A stretch of 7,483 bases of DNA from Rhizosphaericola sp047606825 (GTDB lineage: Bacteria > Bacteroidota > Bacteroidia > Chitinophagales > Chitinophagaceae), in the NCBI GenBank assembly GCA_047606825.1, contig JASGDY010000048.1, positions 1-7,483 of the forward strand, read 5' to 3'. A model generated the notes under the pieces. It saw only the letters and a program-made list of their open reading frames with translations. It searched no databases and was not told where the DNA came from. Of this stretch, positions 1-6,983 are shown in pieces; position 1 is the stretch's first letter; the number at the start of each line of letters is the position of its first letter. The position numbers and the translations under genes were made by a program.

Positions 1-57
1 GACACACGCGACACGCGTGTGTCTAGCATGTCAACACACACGCGACACGCGTGCGCC
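1..57. repeat. Tandem GC-rich palindrome, two copies, 34-base period
   Basis: Bases 1-10 (GACACACGCG) and 14-23 (CGCGTGTGTC) are a perfect 10-base inverted repeat around the 3-base spacer ACA. A second copy lies at 35-57, exactly 34 bases later; it shares the core CGCGACACGCG and differs at four of 23 positions, which weakens the outer part of its stem. The linker also lies between GTGTGT and ACACAC, so alternative pairings across the two copies are possible. The array begins at the window edge and may continue to the left. It sits about 75 bases 3' of the rsh stop codon. No T-run follows on the minus strand, so I do not call it an intrinsic terminator, although a strong hairpin there could block 3' exonucleases. 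Its function is unknown. Confidence 0.75.
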
Positions 58-130
58 AGCGACTGAGGTGTCCGCTTCCTTCATTGAACATTTTTATGTA
101 GTTTACAGTATCATCCGACTTCCCCTCTCC

Positions 131-2416
131 CTACACTTTCTCCTCTGCGTCGAAACGGCTGACTTTTTGGATGCCTGTCAGCTGCAACAGTTTTTCGACC
201 AATATGTCCAGCTCTTCCTTGTCGTGGACAAATATCTTGAGCCGTCCCTTGAACAGACCATCTTCCGAATCGATAGAGAGTGCGGAGATGTTGATTTTCA
301 TCTCGCCGCTGATGACGTTGGTGATTTTGTTGATGATGCCTACGTCGTCCACGCCGACGAGTTCGAGACCTGTGAGGAAAGAAATCTTTTTGTTTTTGGC
401 CCATTTGGTTTTGACGATGCGGTGTCCGTAGTTGGCCATCATCTGTGCCGCATTGGGGCAGTTGGTACGGTGGATAATAAGTCCTTTACCCGTACTCACG
501 AAACCAAACACATCGTCGCCCGGAATCGGGTTGCAGCATTTGGCAAGGGTGTACATGATTTTGTCACTGCTCTCGCCGAAGATGATGAGTTCCGAATCCT
601 TTTTAGGGATGGGGGCCGCATGTCGGTCCGTTGTCGGCACTTCCGGCAGTGCAGGTTTTTCGGGCTTGGGCATTTCTATCTTCCCACCGACAACTTTAAA
701 TGTCTTGAGGTCTTTCAGGTCGATGAGCTTACGGGCGATATTGTAGAAGAGGTCTAGCTGCGAATGGGTTTTGTAGTATGCTACCAGTTCATCGATGTTG
801 GTCTGGTTCAGGTCGGCATCGATACTGTCGAGGCGTCTTTGCAGGATATATTTCCCGTCTTCTGCGACGGTGCGTTTTTCCTCTTTGAGGGCGTCCTTGA
901 TTTTGCTTTTGGCCTTGGCGGTGACGACATAGCCCAGCCAGTCGTCGTTGGGTTTCTGTTTGTTGCTGGTGATGATTTCCACTTGGTCGCCGCTGCGGAG
1001 TTTGTGTCCGATGGGGACAAGTTTGTGGTTGACTTTGGCACCGATACATTTGCTTCCGATGGCGGAGTGTATGCTGAACGCAAAGTCCAGTGCCGTGGAG
1101 CCGACCGGCATCATCTTGACGTCGCCTTTGGGCGTGTACACATAGATTTCCTCTGCGAGGAAGCTGGTCTTGAAATCCTGCAAAAACTCCATGCTGTCCG
1201 CGTCGGGGTTGCCGATAACCTCGCGTATCTGCTCAAACCATTTGTCAAACGGGTCGGAACTGGTCGCGCCTTCCTTGTATTTGTAGTGAGCGGCAAGCCC
1301 TTTTTCGGCGATTTCGTTCATTCTCTTGGTGCGTATCTGTACTTCCACCCATTTGCCCTGCGGTCCCATGACGGTTGTGTGCAACGCTTCGTAGCCGTTG
1401 CTTTTGGGGCTGCTGAGCCAGTCGCGCAGCCGTTCGGGTGAGGGCGTGTATTCGTCCGTTATCAGCGAATAGACTTTCCAGCATTCCTCTTTTTCCTTAT
1501 TGGGCGGACTGTCCAAAATGATACGGATGGCAAAGAGGTCGTACACCTCTTCAAAAGGCACCCCCTTGGTCTTTATTTTGTGCCAGATGGAATGGATGCT
1601 TTTGGGGCGGCCGTAGATTTCGAAATTGAAACCAGCTTCTGCCAGCTTGGCCTTGATAGGTTTGATGAACTCGTTGATATAGCGGTTGCGCTCCCTTTTG
1701 GTTTCTGCCAGTTTGCGTGCAATCTGTTTGTATTCAAAAGGTTCGAGGTATTTCATGGAGAGGTCTTCCATTTCCGTTTTGATGGCATACAGCCCCATGC
1801 GGTGTGCCAATGGTGCATATACCCACACGGTTTCGCTGGCAATCTTGAGCTGCTTTTCGCGTTTCATGGAGTCCAACGTGCGCATGTTGTGCAGGCGGTC
1901 GGCCAACTTGATTAGTATCACGCGCGGGTCATCCGTTAAGGTCAACAGTATCTTCTTGAAATTTTCTGCTTGTGGGGTGGATGTCGCATTGTCGACGACC
2001 GTGGAAATTTTGGTCAGTCCGTCCACGATGCGGGCAATTTCATGGCCAAATTCCCGGTCGACGTCTTCCAGTGTGACATCGGTATCTTCGACCGTATCAT
2101 GCAGAAGCGCACAGATGGTGCTGCGGACACCGAGTCCGATTTCCTCCACGCATATCATGGCGACTGCGATTGGGTGGAAGATATAAGGTTCCCCGCTCTT
2201 CCGGCGCATGGATTTGTGCGCTTCGGCGGCTATCTCAAAGGCACGGCGCAGCGATTCCTTGTCACCTTTTTTCAGTCTTGGGCGCAGGGCACGCAGGAGT
2301 GCCCGGTATCGCCGGACGATTTCCTTTTTTTCCTGTTCTTCATCCAAGGTATATTGAGGTATGGGTCTTTCCAGTTCTTCAACCACTAGATGTTCTTGTT
2401 CTTGCGCGTCATCCAT
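131..2416 (-). CDS. rsh: Bifunctional (p)ppGpp synthetase/hydrolase, RelA/SpoT family
   Basis: A 761-residue cytosolic enzyme of the stringent response. The long RSH family makes (p)ppGpp from ATP and GTP/GDP and degrades it by 3'-pyrophosphohydrolysis. Visible domains in order: HD hydrolase about 60-215, with FHPIAV (His81), LLHDTVEDT (His106/Asp107 and Glu110/Asp111) and RLHNMRTL (174-181); synthetase about 245-380, with YGRPKSIHSIWHK (268-280), VYDLFAIRI (291-299), NGYEALHTTVMGP (340-352) and EVQIRT (358-363); TGS about 424-486; a conserved Cys region with AKCCNPIPGD (625-634) and HRTNCP (649-654); and a C-terminal ACT domain about 680-757. The intact HD motif argues for a bifunctional Rel/SpoT type rather than a hydrolase-dead RelA. 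Length is normal for the family. The ATG at 2416 is preceded seven bases upstream by GGAG, one of the few Shine-Dalgarno-like sites here. It diverges from the tonB-like gene, and its leader carries a large hairpin. No truncation or frameshift is seen. Confidence 0.97.
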   Translation of the reverse strand: MDDAQEQEHLVVEELERPIPQYTLDEEQEKKEIVRRYRALLRALRPRLKKGDKESLRRAFEIAAEAHKSMRRKSGEPYIFHPIAVAMICVEEIGLGVRSTICALLHDTVEDTDVTLEDVDREFGHEIARIVDGLTKISTVVDNATSTPQAENFKKILLTLTDDPRVILIKLADRLHNMRTLDSMKREKQLKIASETVWVYAPLAHRMGLYAIKTEMEDLSMKYLEPFEYKQIARKLAETKRERNRYINEFIKPIKAKLAEAGFNFEIYGRPKSIHSIWHKIKTKGVPFEEVYDLFAIRIILDSPPNKEKEECWKVYSLITDEYTPSPERLRDWLSSPKSNGYEALHTTVMGPQGKWVEVQIRTKRMNEIAEKGLAAHYKYKEGATSSDPFDKWFEQIREVIGNPDADSMEFLQDFKTSFLAEEIYVYTPKGDVKMMPVGSTALDFAFSIHSAIGSKCIGAKVNHKLVPIGHKLRSGDQVEIITSNKQKPNDDWLGYVVTAKAKSKIKDALKEEKRTVAEDGKYILQRRLDSIDADLNQTNIDELVAYYKTHSQLDLFYNIARKLIDLKDLKTFKVVGGKIEMPKPEKPALPEVPTTDRHAAPIPKKDSELIIFGESSDKIMYTLAKCCNPIPGDDVFGFVSTGKGLIIHRTNCPNAAQMMANYGHRIVKTKWAKNKKISFLTGLELVGVDDVGIINKITNVISGEMKINISALSIDSEDGLFKGRLKIFVHDKEELDILVEKLLQLTGIQKVSRFDAEEKV

Positions 2417-2446
2417 AATGAATCTCCGTTTAAGTAAAAAAGATTG

Positions 2447-2517
2447 GACGGAAAGTCCGAAAGACGGAAAAGACCGGAGTAATGTGATTCCCTACTTCGG
2501 TCTTCGGACTTTCCGTC
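2447..2517. promoter_or_regulatory. Long imperfect hairpin in the rsh 5' leader (attenuator- or terminator-like)
   Basis: Bases 2447-2461 (GACGGAAAGTCCGAA) pair perfectly with 2503-2517. Further in, 2471-2480 (AGACCGGAGT) matches the complement of 2494-2503 with one wobble position; base 2503 can pair in only one of the two stems. An unpaired 9-base bulge lies at 2462-2470 and the loop is about 13 bases. The structure is followed by T-rich DNA on both sides: TCTTTTTCCCTTTTT beyond it on the plus strand and ATCTTTTTTAC on the minus strand. It therefore resembles a bidirectional intrinsic terminator, yet it lies between two divergent genes, where there is no convergent transcript to stop. On the minus strand it ends about 30 bases before the rsh ATG, so any rsh message starting upstream would carry it. 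Attenuation or control of translation is inference. A palindromic mobile remnant is the alternative. Confidence 0.6.
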
Positions 2518-2582
2518 TTTTTCCCTTTTTCTGCGTGAATTTAACAAAAATTGTTTGATTCCGTCAAATATCTGTTCAATCA

Positions 2583-2600
2583 TTTGCTCGATTTTTGCCG
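2583..2600. repeat. Direct repeat copy 1, TTTGCTCGATTTTTGCCG
   Basis: This 18-base sequence recurs at 2657-2674 with a single C/T difference, in the same orientation and 74 bases downstream. Both copies are in the noncoding region between the divergent rsh and tonB-like genes. A paired operator or a duplicated promoter segment would fit the position, but no known binding motif was recognised. Confidence 0.55.
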
Positions 2601-2656
2601 TTAATGCCTAATTTTAGGGCTTGATAAAAAAGAGCAAGACGATAAAGATAATTCTT

Positions 2657-2674
2657 TTTGCTTGATTTTTGCCG
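2657..2674. repeat. Direct repeat copy 2, TTTGCTTGATTTTTGCCG
   Basis: This is the partner of 2583-2600, with 17 of 18 bases identical. It lies about 30 bases before the chosen TTG start of the tonB-like gene. The part GATTTTTG differs at one position from the Bacteroidota -7 element TAnnTTTG, but no TTG-type -33 element is found at the usual distance, so I do not call a promoter. It overlaps an alternative in-frame TTG at 2658, which makes that upstream codon less attractive as the start. Confidence 0.55.
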
Positions 2675-2702
2675 ACCATTTTTTTATAAAAAAAGAAAGA
2701 TT

Positions 2703-3662
2703 TTGACGAATAGCGACAATTACTATAATGACAATACCAATGCCAAAGCATGGGGACTGACAGCCTTGACGTGTTTACTGCTGGTGGTATTGTTTGTCTT
2801 CGTCCGATGGCAAAATGCGGTGTTGGCACATCCTGCCAATATCGACGACGGGGGCGTTGAGGTCAATTTTGGGAACAGCGACCAGGGGATAGGCGATGTC
2901 CCTCCCATGGTGCCGGGCGACCCAGCTCCCGAAGCGCAGGAATCGACACCTGCTCCCCGAGCGTCTGCGTCGCCGTCCACGCAGGAAGAACCCACTTCCA
3001 AGGAAGTTGCCGAAAACAACGACGCGGACGCTCCAACCGTCAGGACGTCGCCCCGACCCAAAAAAGTCGAACGTCCCGCAGAAAAGCCTGTCGTCGAAAA
3101 AAAGGTAACCAAACCTGCCGACAACCCTACGCCGACAGCGGTGCGTAAACCTGTTGCGACCATGCCGTCCGCCGCAAAAGAAAGCAAACCAGAAGCACCG
3201 AAAGCCGTCTACAAAGGCGGTTCCGGAAAGGGCGGCAACGGCGCGGACAGCTACAACGGCGTCAACAGCCAAGGTATCGCTGGCGGTCGCGGCGACCAGG
3301 GCAAAATGGGCGGCAATCCCAATTCGGACAGCTATACTGGAACGGGCAAAGGGACGGGAGGCACAGGCTCCGGTACGGGCAGTAGCGGCGTGCAGGTCAT
3401 CAGCGGATTGAACGGAAGACGGTTTGCCGGATTCCCTTCCTTTGAGGACAGCTTCAATGAAAATGCGCGCGTGTCCGTGGATATCACGGTGGACGCCGAC
3501 GGCCGTGTGACCAACGCCAGTATCAACCCGCGCGGTACGACGACGACCAGCAGCAATATCCGCAGCATCGCGTTGCGGAGAGCACGCCAGTTGAAATTCA
3601 ACAAAGGCTCTGCCGACAGCCAGACGGGAACGGTTTCGTTTAACTTCCGGTTGAAAGGATAG
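2703..3662 (+). CDS. TonB-family energy transducer (Bacteroidota type)
   Basis: A 319-residue predicted inner-membrane protein that would transmit proton-motive force, via an ExbB/ExbD motor, to outer-membrane TonB-dependent transporters. From the chosen start it has a short polar N-terminus, one membrane segment (about 17-36, WGLTALTCLLLVVLFVFVRW), the juxtamembrane block VEVNFGNSDQGIGDV (52-66), a Pro/Lys/Glu-rich periplasmic linker (about 70-168), a Gly/Ser/Asn-rich stretch (about 170-230) and a C-terminal domain (about 232-319: GLNGRRFAGFP, VSVDITVDADGRVTNASINP, ending GTVSFNFRLKG) with the beta-strand pattern of TonB C-termini. No ATG is in frame before the membrane segment. TTG at 2703, just after AAAGAAAGA, gives the family-like N-terminus TNSDNYYND; TTG at 2658 would add 15 atypical residues. 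From memory, this TonB subtype often lies after exbB/exbD and before folC in Bacteroidota. folC follows here, but exbB/exbD are absent. The start is uncertain; the family call is good. Confidence 0.85.
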   Translation: MTNSDNYYNDNTNAKAWGLTALTCLLLVVLFVFVRWQNAVLAHPANIDDGGVEVNFGNSDQGIGDVPPMVPGDPAPEAQESTPAPRASASPSTQEEPTSKEVAENNDADAPTVRTSPRPKKVERPAEKPVVEKKVTKPADNPTPTAVRKPVATMPSAAKESKPEAPKAVYKGGSGKGGNGADSYNGVNSQGIAGGRGDQGKMGGNPNSDSYTGTGKGTGGTGSGTGSSGVQVISGLNGRRFAGFPSFEDSFNENARVSVDITVDADGRVTNASINPRGTTTTSSNIRSIALRRARQLKFNKGSADSQTGTVSFNFRLKG

Positions 3663-3877
3663 CCGCACTGATAATTTGACAATGAAATTGTTTAGTGGCA
3701 GCGACGCAATCATTTTTCTGATTGATAGCTATGTCCCAGCAGCGTATCTTGCAGAGGAATCTCCCTAGAAAAAATCTTATGCCTAACAAGTCATAAAAAA
3801 AGCATTTCTTCCCCCAAAGTGTCCCCTCCGGAACACGACTGTGCGGAGAAGAATTATCAATATCAATTCTCAATTCC
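3663..3877. other. Noncoding spacer between tonB-like gene and folC
   Basis: There is no credible gene in these 215 bases. Small inverted repeats are present: ACAAT-GAA-ATTGT at 3679-3691 just after the tonB-like stop; AATCA/TGATT at 3708-3723; and CTCCG at 3826-3830 with CGGAG at 3844-3848 enclosing CAC/GTG. None is followed by a clear T-run, so no terminator is called. The stretch 3697-3767 can be read in one frame without a stop until CTCCCTAG, but it has no start and no recognisable motif. The last 25 bases before folC are A/T-rich with an ATCAATATCAAT repeat and no Shine-Dalgarno site. Confidence 0.5.
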
Positions 3878-5170
3878 TTGAACTACCAAGAATCACTGAC
3901 GTACCTATACGAACAGTTGCCCATGTTTAGCCGCGTGGGCGCATCAGCCATTAAAAAAGACCTGACCAATACACGCGCGCTCTGCGCTTTTCTCGGTAAT
4001 CCGGAGGGCAGAATCCGCACTGTACACATTGCCGGCACCAATGGCAAGGGGTCGACCAGCCACATCCTGTCCGCCATTATGCAGACGGCAGGTTACAAAA
4101 CCGGACTGTACACTTCTCCGCATATCCACGACTTTCGCGAACGTATCAAAGTCAACGGCGATATGTGTTCCGAAGCTTTTGTCGTTGCTTTCGTGGAAAA
4201 AATAAAACCTGCAATCGAGAAGATACAGCCGTCGTTTTTTGAGATTACCGTGGCGATGGCGTTTGAATATTTTGCGCAGGAAAAAGTCGATGTGGCAATT
4301 ATCGAGACAGGGCTGGGCGGTCGTCTCGACAGTACCAATATCGTACATCCCGACCTGAGTATCATTACCAATATCGGTTGGGACCATACGGATATTCTGG
4401 GCAATACGCTCGAACTGATAGCGGATGAAAAAGCGGGCATCATCAAAGACAACACGCCTGTCGTCATTGGCGAATATCTTCCCGAAACCTTACCGGTATT
4501 TACCCAAAAAGCCGCGGTGATGCACGCGCCGATTTCCCTCGCGCAGGAACATTGGGAAGTCTTGGCCACACAGTCCACTCCGGAATATTTGTGGTTGGAA
4601 GTACGGCATTTGGATGATGGACAGCATTACGATTTTCAATTGGACTTGACGGGCATTTATCAACAAGAGAATCTCGTAACCGTATTGGAAAGCTGCCAGC
4701 AGTTGTCCCAACGCGGCTGGAACATCAGCATCGCGACAATACAAAAAGCCGTGTCCAACGTAAAAAAACAGACACACCTGCATGGCCGCTGGGAAGTATT
4801 GGGACGCAATCCACTCCTGGTCATTGACGTCGGCCACAACAAAAACGGTATGTTGGAAATCGTGCGGAGTCTCCAAAACACGACGTATCGGGAGCTCTAC
4901 ATCGTCTGCGGTTTTGTAAAAGACAAGGATGTCGCGGGAGTTTTGGAAATACTGCCGTTAGATGCACATTACATATACACCCAGGCGCATCTGCCAAGGG
5001 CTTTGCCTGTCGGTGAGCTTGCCGCAGTCGGTGCACAAGTGAACAGGAACGGTGTGTTTTTCGACAATGTCAACGATGCTGTTGCCCACGCCAAAAGTGT
5101 TGCGCAGAAGGAAGACCTGATTTTGGTATGCGGTAGCTTTTTTGTCGTTGCGGAACTGGAGGAACGTTGA
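3878..5170 (+). CDS. folC: Bifunctional folylpolyglutamate synthase/dihydrofolate synthase
   Basis: A 430-residue cytosolic ATP-dependent ligase of the Mur-ligase superfamily. It adds glutamate to folates, and in most bacteria also joins glutamate to dihydropteroate. Landmarks: P-loop GTNGKGST (53-60), SPHIHDFRERI (80-90), FFEITVAMAFEYF (120-132), ETGLGGRLDSTN (143-154), WDHTDILGNT (168-177) with the following EKAGIIK (184-190), and the C-terminal domain motifs GRWEVL (303-308), DVGHNKNG (317-324; DxGHN is the Bacteroidota variant of the DxAHN motif), GFVKDKD (345-351) and VCGSFFVVAE (417-426). The length is normal. The start is TTG at 3878: it yields MNYQESLTYLYEQLPMF, the usual N-terminus in this phylum, and no ATG lies nearby. 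The gene follows the tonB-like gene on the same strand after 215 bases, so co-transcription is possible but not shown. Whether both activities are present cannot be read from the sequence. Confidence 0.95.
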   Translation: MNYQESLTYLYEQLPMFSRVGASAIKKDLTNTRALCAFLGNPEGRIRTVHIAGTNGKGSTSHILSAIMQTAGYKTGLYTSPHIHDFRERIKVNGDMCSEAFVVAFVEKIKPAIEKIQPSFFEITVAMAFEYFAQEKVDVAIIETGLGGRLDSTNIVHPDLSIITNIGWDHTDILGNTLELIADEKAGIIKDNTPVVIGEYLPETLPVFTQKAAVMHAPISLAQEHWEVLATQSTPEYLWLEVRHLDDGQHYDFQLDLTGIYQQENLVTVLESCQQLSQRGWNISIATIQKAVSNVKKQTHLHGRWEVLGRNPLLVIDVGHNKNGMLEIVRSLQNTTYRELYIVCGFVKDKDVAGVLEILPLDAHYIYTQAHLPRALPVGELAAVGAQVNRNGVFFDNVNDAVAHAKSVAQKEDLILVCGSFFVVAELEER

Positions 5171-5282
5171 ATGTTGCACGTTTCAAACCTTCCACCCCAA
5201 ACCTCACAAAAATATTTTCCGACTTATTTGGCAATACTTATTTAATTTGCAGCCCTTGAAAAAGCGTTAATTATTTTTTACG
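5171..5282 (+). promoter_or_regulatory. Spacer with weak promoter candidate upstream of the DUF5606 gene
   Basis: This A/T-rich stretch lies between folC and the DUF5606 gene. TTAATTTG at 5242-5249 differs at one position from the Bacteroidota -7 consensus TAnnTTTG and would place a start about 25-30 bases before the ATG at 5283. No good TTTG -33 element lies at the usual spacing; the nearest TTTG at 5227-5230 is too close. No intrinsic terminator for folC is seen. Low confidence. Confidence 0.25.
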
Positions 5283-5690
5283 ATGGAATACAGAAAAATC
5301 ATATCAATCACAGGAATGGGCGGTTTGTTTGAACTGGTCGGAAGCAAGCCCGACGGTGCTATCGTCCGTTCGCTGGAAGACAATATTACCAAGTTCGTTT
5401 CTTCCCGGAAGCATAGTTTCTCCCATTTGGAAAGCATTGAAGTCTATACGCAGCACCACAACGTCAACCTCGTAGAGGTGTTCCAGGCTATGGCGAATGC
5501 TTCTGATCCCTTGCCAGACGAGAAAGACCCTGAAGCAGTAAAAGCCTATTTTGAAAAAGTGTTTCCAGAAATGGACTTTGAACGTGTGTACAACAGCGAC
5601 AGGAAGAAAATGGTCAAATGGTTTGGCATCATCAAGCAAAACCAAATTGCCCTGCCCGAACAAGAAACGGTTGCCGAACAAGTCAAATAA
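5283..5690 (+). CDS. DUF5606 domain protein, function unknown
   Basis: A 135-residue soluble protein with no signal peptide or membrane segment. The N-terminal part, MEYRKIISITGMGGLFELVGSKPDGAIVRSLED in three consecutive stretches (1-10, 11-20, 21-33), followed by KFVSSRKHSFSHLESIEVYT (37-56), matches what I know of the DUF5606 family, which occurs throughout Bacteroidota and has no established role. The middle contains an acidic helix-prone segment (79-105) and a basic patch RKKMVKWF (107-114); the tail after about 120 is polar and probably disordered. The ATG at 5283 begins exactly at the conserved N-terminus. The gene sits 112 bases after folC and 46 bases before sucC, on the same strand. 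From memory, family members in other genomes are often near peptide deformylase or Holliday-junction resolvase genes; neither is here, so the context gives no functional hint. Confidence 0.9.
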   Translation: MEYRKIISITGMGGLFELVGSKPDGAIVRSLEDNITKFVSSRKHSFSHLESIEVYTQHHNVNLVEVFQAMANASDPLPDEKDPEAVKAYFEKVFPEMDFERVYNSDRKKMVKWFGIIKQNQIALPEQETVAEQVK

Positions 5691-5736
5691 GTTTTCATAT
5701 TTTCAAACAATTGTATCATCATTTCAAAAGCATACA

Positions 5737-6948
5737 ATGAATCTACACGAATACCAAGCAAAAGAGTTATTAACCAAATACGGTGTCGCAGTCCAGAAAG
5801 GGTATGCGGCCGAAACCGTTCCTGCCGTTGAGAACGCTTATGAACACATCAAAAACGAATTTGTCGGCAACATCGCCGTCATCAAGGCACAGATACACGC
5901 AGGTGGTCGTGGCAAAGGCACCATCAAAGGCACGGAACAACACGGTGTTACGTTGGTAAAAAGTAAAGACGATGCCAAAAAAATAGCGCAGGCGATGCTG
6001 GGCGGCACTTTGGTCACGATTCAGACAGGACCGGAAGGCAAAGTGGTTAATTCGCTCTTCGTGGCACAGGACATGTATTATCCCGGGCCGAGCGAAGTAA
6101 AGGAATTTTACCTCTCCATCCTGTTGGACAGGTCGGTCGGTCGCAACGTCATCGTGTACAGCACTGAAGGCGGTATGGACATCGAAACCGTCGCGGAAAG
6201 AACACCCGAAAAAATCTTCCGTGAATGGGTGCACCCTGGCGCGAAACTCTCACCATACCAAGCACGCAAGATTGCTTTCAGGCTTGGACTTACTGGCGAT
6301 GCGATGAAGAACTGCGCTAAGCTGGTCACCAATCTCTACAATGCCTACCTCGGTATCGACGCCAGCCTGATTGAAATCAATCCACTGTTCAAAACCAGCG
6401 ACAACAAAATCGTTGCTGTTGACGCCAAAGTCAATATTGACGACAATGCCTTGGTGCGCCAACTTGAAATTGAGGAACTGCGCGACATCCGCGAGGAAGA
6501 CCCTACAGAAGTGGAAGCGTCCAATTTTGGGTTGAACTTTGTCAAACTGGACGGCAATGTGGGCTGTATGGTCAACGGTGCCGGTCTGGCAATGGCTACC
6601 ATGGACATGATTAAGCTGAGCGGCGGCGAACCTGCCAACTTTCTCGACGTAGGCGGCACTGCCAACGCCGAAACGGTAGAAGCCGGATTCAACATCCTTT
6701 TGAAGGAACCAAGCGTCAAAGCGATATTAATCAACGTATTCGGAGGTATCGTGCGCTGTGACCGCGTTGCGGCGGGTATCATAGAAGCCTACAACAAAAT
6801 AGGAAATATCTCCATTCCCATCATCGTGCGCCTACAAGGCACCAATGCCGAGGAAGCCAAGAAAATGATTGATGAAAGTGGCCTGAAAGTACAGTCTGCC
6901 ATACTTCTGAGTGAGGCCGCCGAACTGGTAAAACAAGCGGTTTCCTAG
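5737..6948 (+). CDS. sucC: Succinyl-CoA ligase (ADP/GDP-forming), beta subunit
   Basis: A 403-residue cytosolic ATP-grasp subunit that, with the alpha subunit SucD, interconverts succinyl-CoA and succinate with nucleotide phosphorylation in the TCA cycle. Motifs: N-terminal MNLHEYQAKELLTKYGV (1-17); nucleotide-binding HAGGRGKG (54-61); EINPL (213-217) and VDAKVNIDD (228-236), containing the Mg-coordinating residues expected of the family; and the carboxy-terminal ligase domain with GNVGCMVNGAGLAMATMD (273-290), FLDVGGTANAE (302-312) and NVFGGIVRCDRVAAGI (333-348). The length is slightly above the roughly 388 residues of enterobacterial SucC, as is usual in Bacteroidota. The open frame extends 62 codons upstream over the DUF5606 gene, but homology begins at the ATG at 5737. 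sucD does not follow; a terminator does, so sucD must lie elsewhere, as in several Bacteroidota. The spacer before the start is A/T-rich without a Shine-Dalgarno site. Confidence 0.97.
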   Translation: MNLHEYQAKELLTKYGVAVQKGYAAETVPAVENAYEHIKNEFVGNIAVIKAQIHAGGRGKGTIKGTEQHGVTLVKSKDDAKKIAQAMLGGTLVTIQTGPEGKVVNSLFVAQDMYYPGPSEVKEFYLSILLDRSVGRNVIVYSTEGGMDIETVAERTPEKIFREWVHPGAKLSPYQARKIAFRLGLTGDAMKNCAKLVTNLYNAYLGIDASLIEINPLFKTSDNKIVAVDAKVNIDDNALVRQLEIEELRDIREEDPTEVEASNFGLNFVKLDGNVGCMVNGAGLAMATMDMIKLSGGEPANFLDVGGTANAETVEAGFNILLKEPSVKAILINVFGGIVRCDRVAAGIIEAYNKIGNISIPIIVRLQGTNAEEAKKMIDESGLKVQSAILLSEAAELVKQAVS

Positions 6949-6983
6949 GATACAAAGGCTAAATGCCCAATACCTAATGCAAG

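Noticed and set aside
1..57. Possible CRISPR array
   Set aside because: Only two units are visible with an 11-base linker, far shorter than a CRISPR spacer, and no cas gene is present.
17..757. 246-codon plus-strand open frame opposite the end of rsh
   Set aside because: It lies antisense to the conserved Cys and ACT regions of rsh, shows no family motif, and is explained by codon bias of the real gene.
764..1441. 225-codon plus-strand open frame inside rsh
   Set aside because: It is antisense to the TGS and synthetase domains and has no recognisable domain or start context.
2658..2702. Upstream TTG at 2658 as the tonB-like gene start
   Set aside because: It adds 15 residues (LDFCRPFFYKKRKIL type) unlike family N-termini and overlaps the 18-base direct repeat; it cannot be excluded without homologue alignment.
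2775..3713. 312-codon minus-strand open frame opposite the tonB-like gene
   Set aside because: Its Arg/Gly/Phe-rich translation is the mirror of the Pro/Lys and Gly-rich linker; the plus strand has a membrane segment and TonB-like C-terminus.
5551..5736. 62-codon upstream extension of sucC
   Set aside because: It overlaps the DUF5606 gene in another frame and is unlike any SucC; homology begins at the ATG at 5737.
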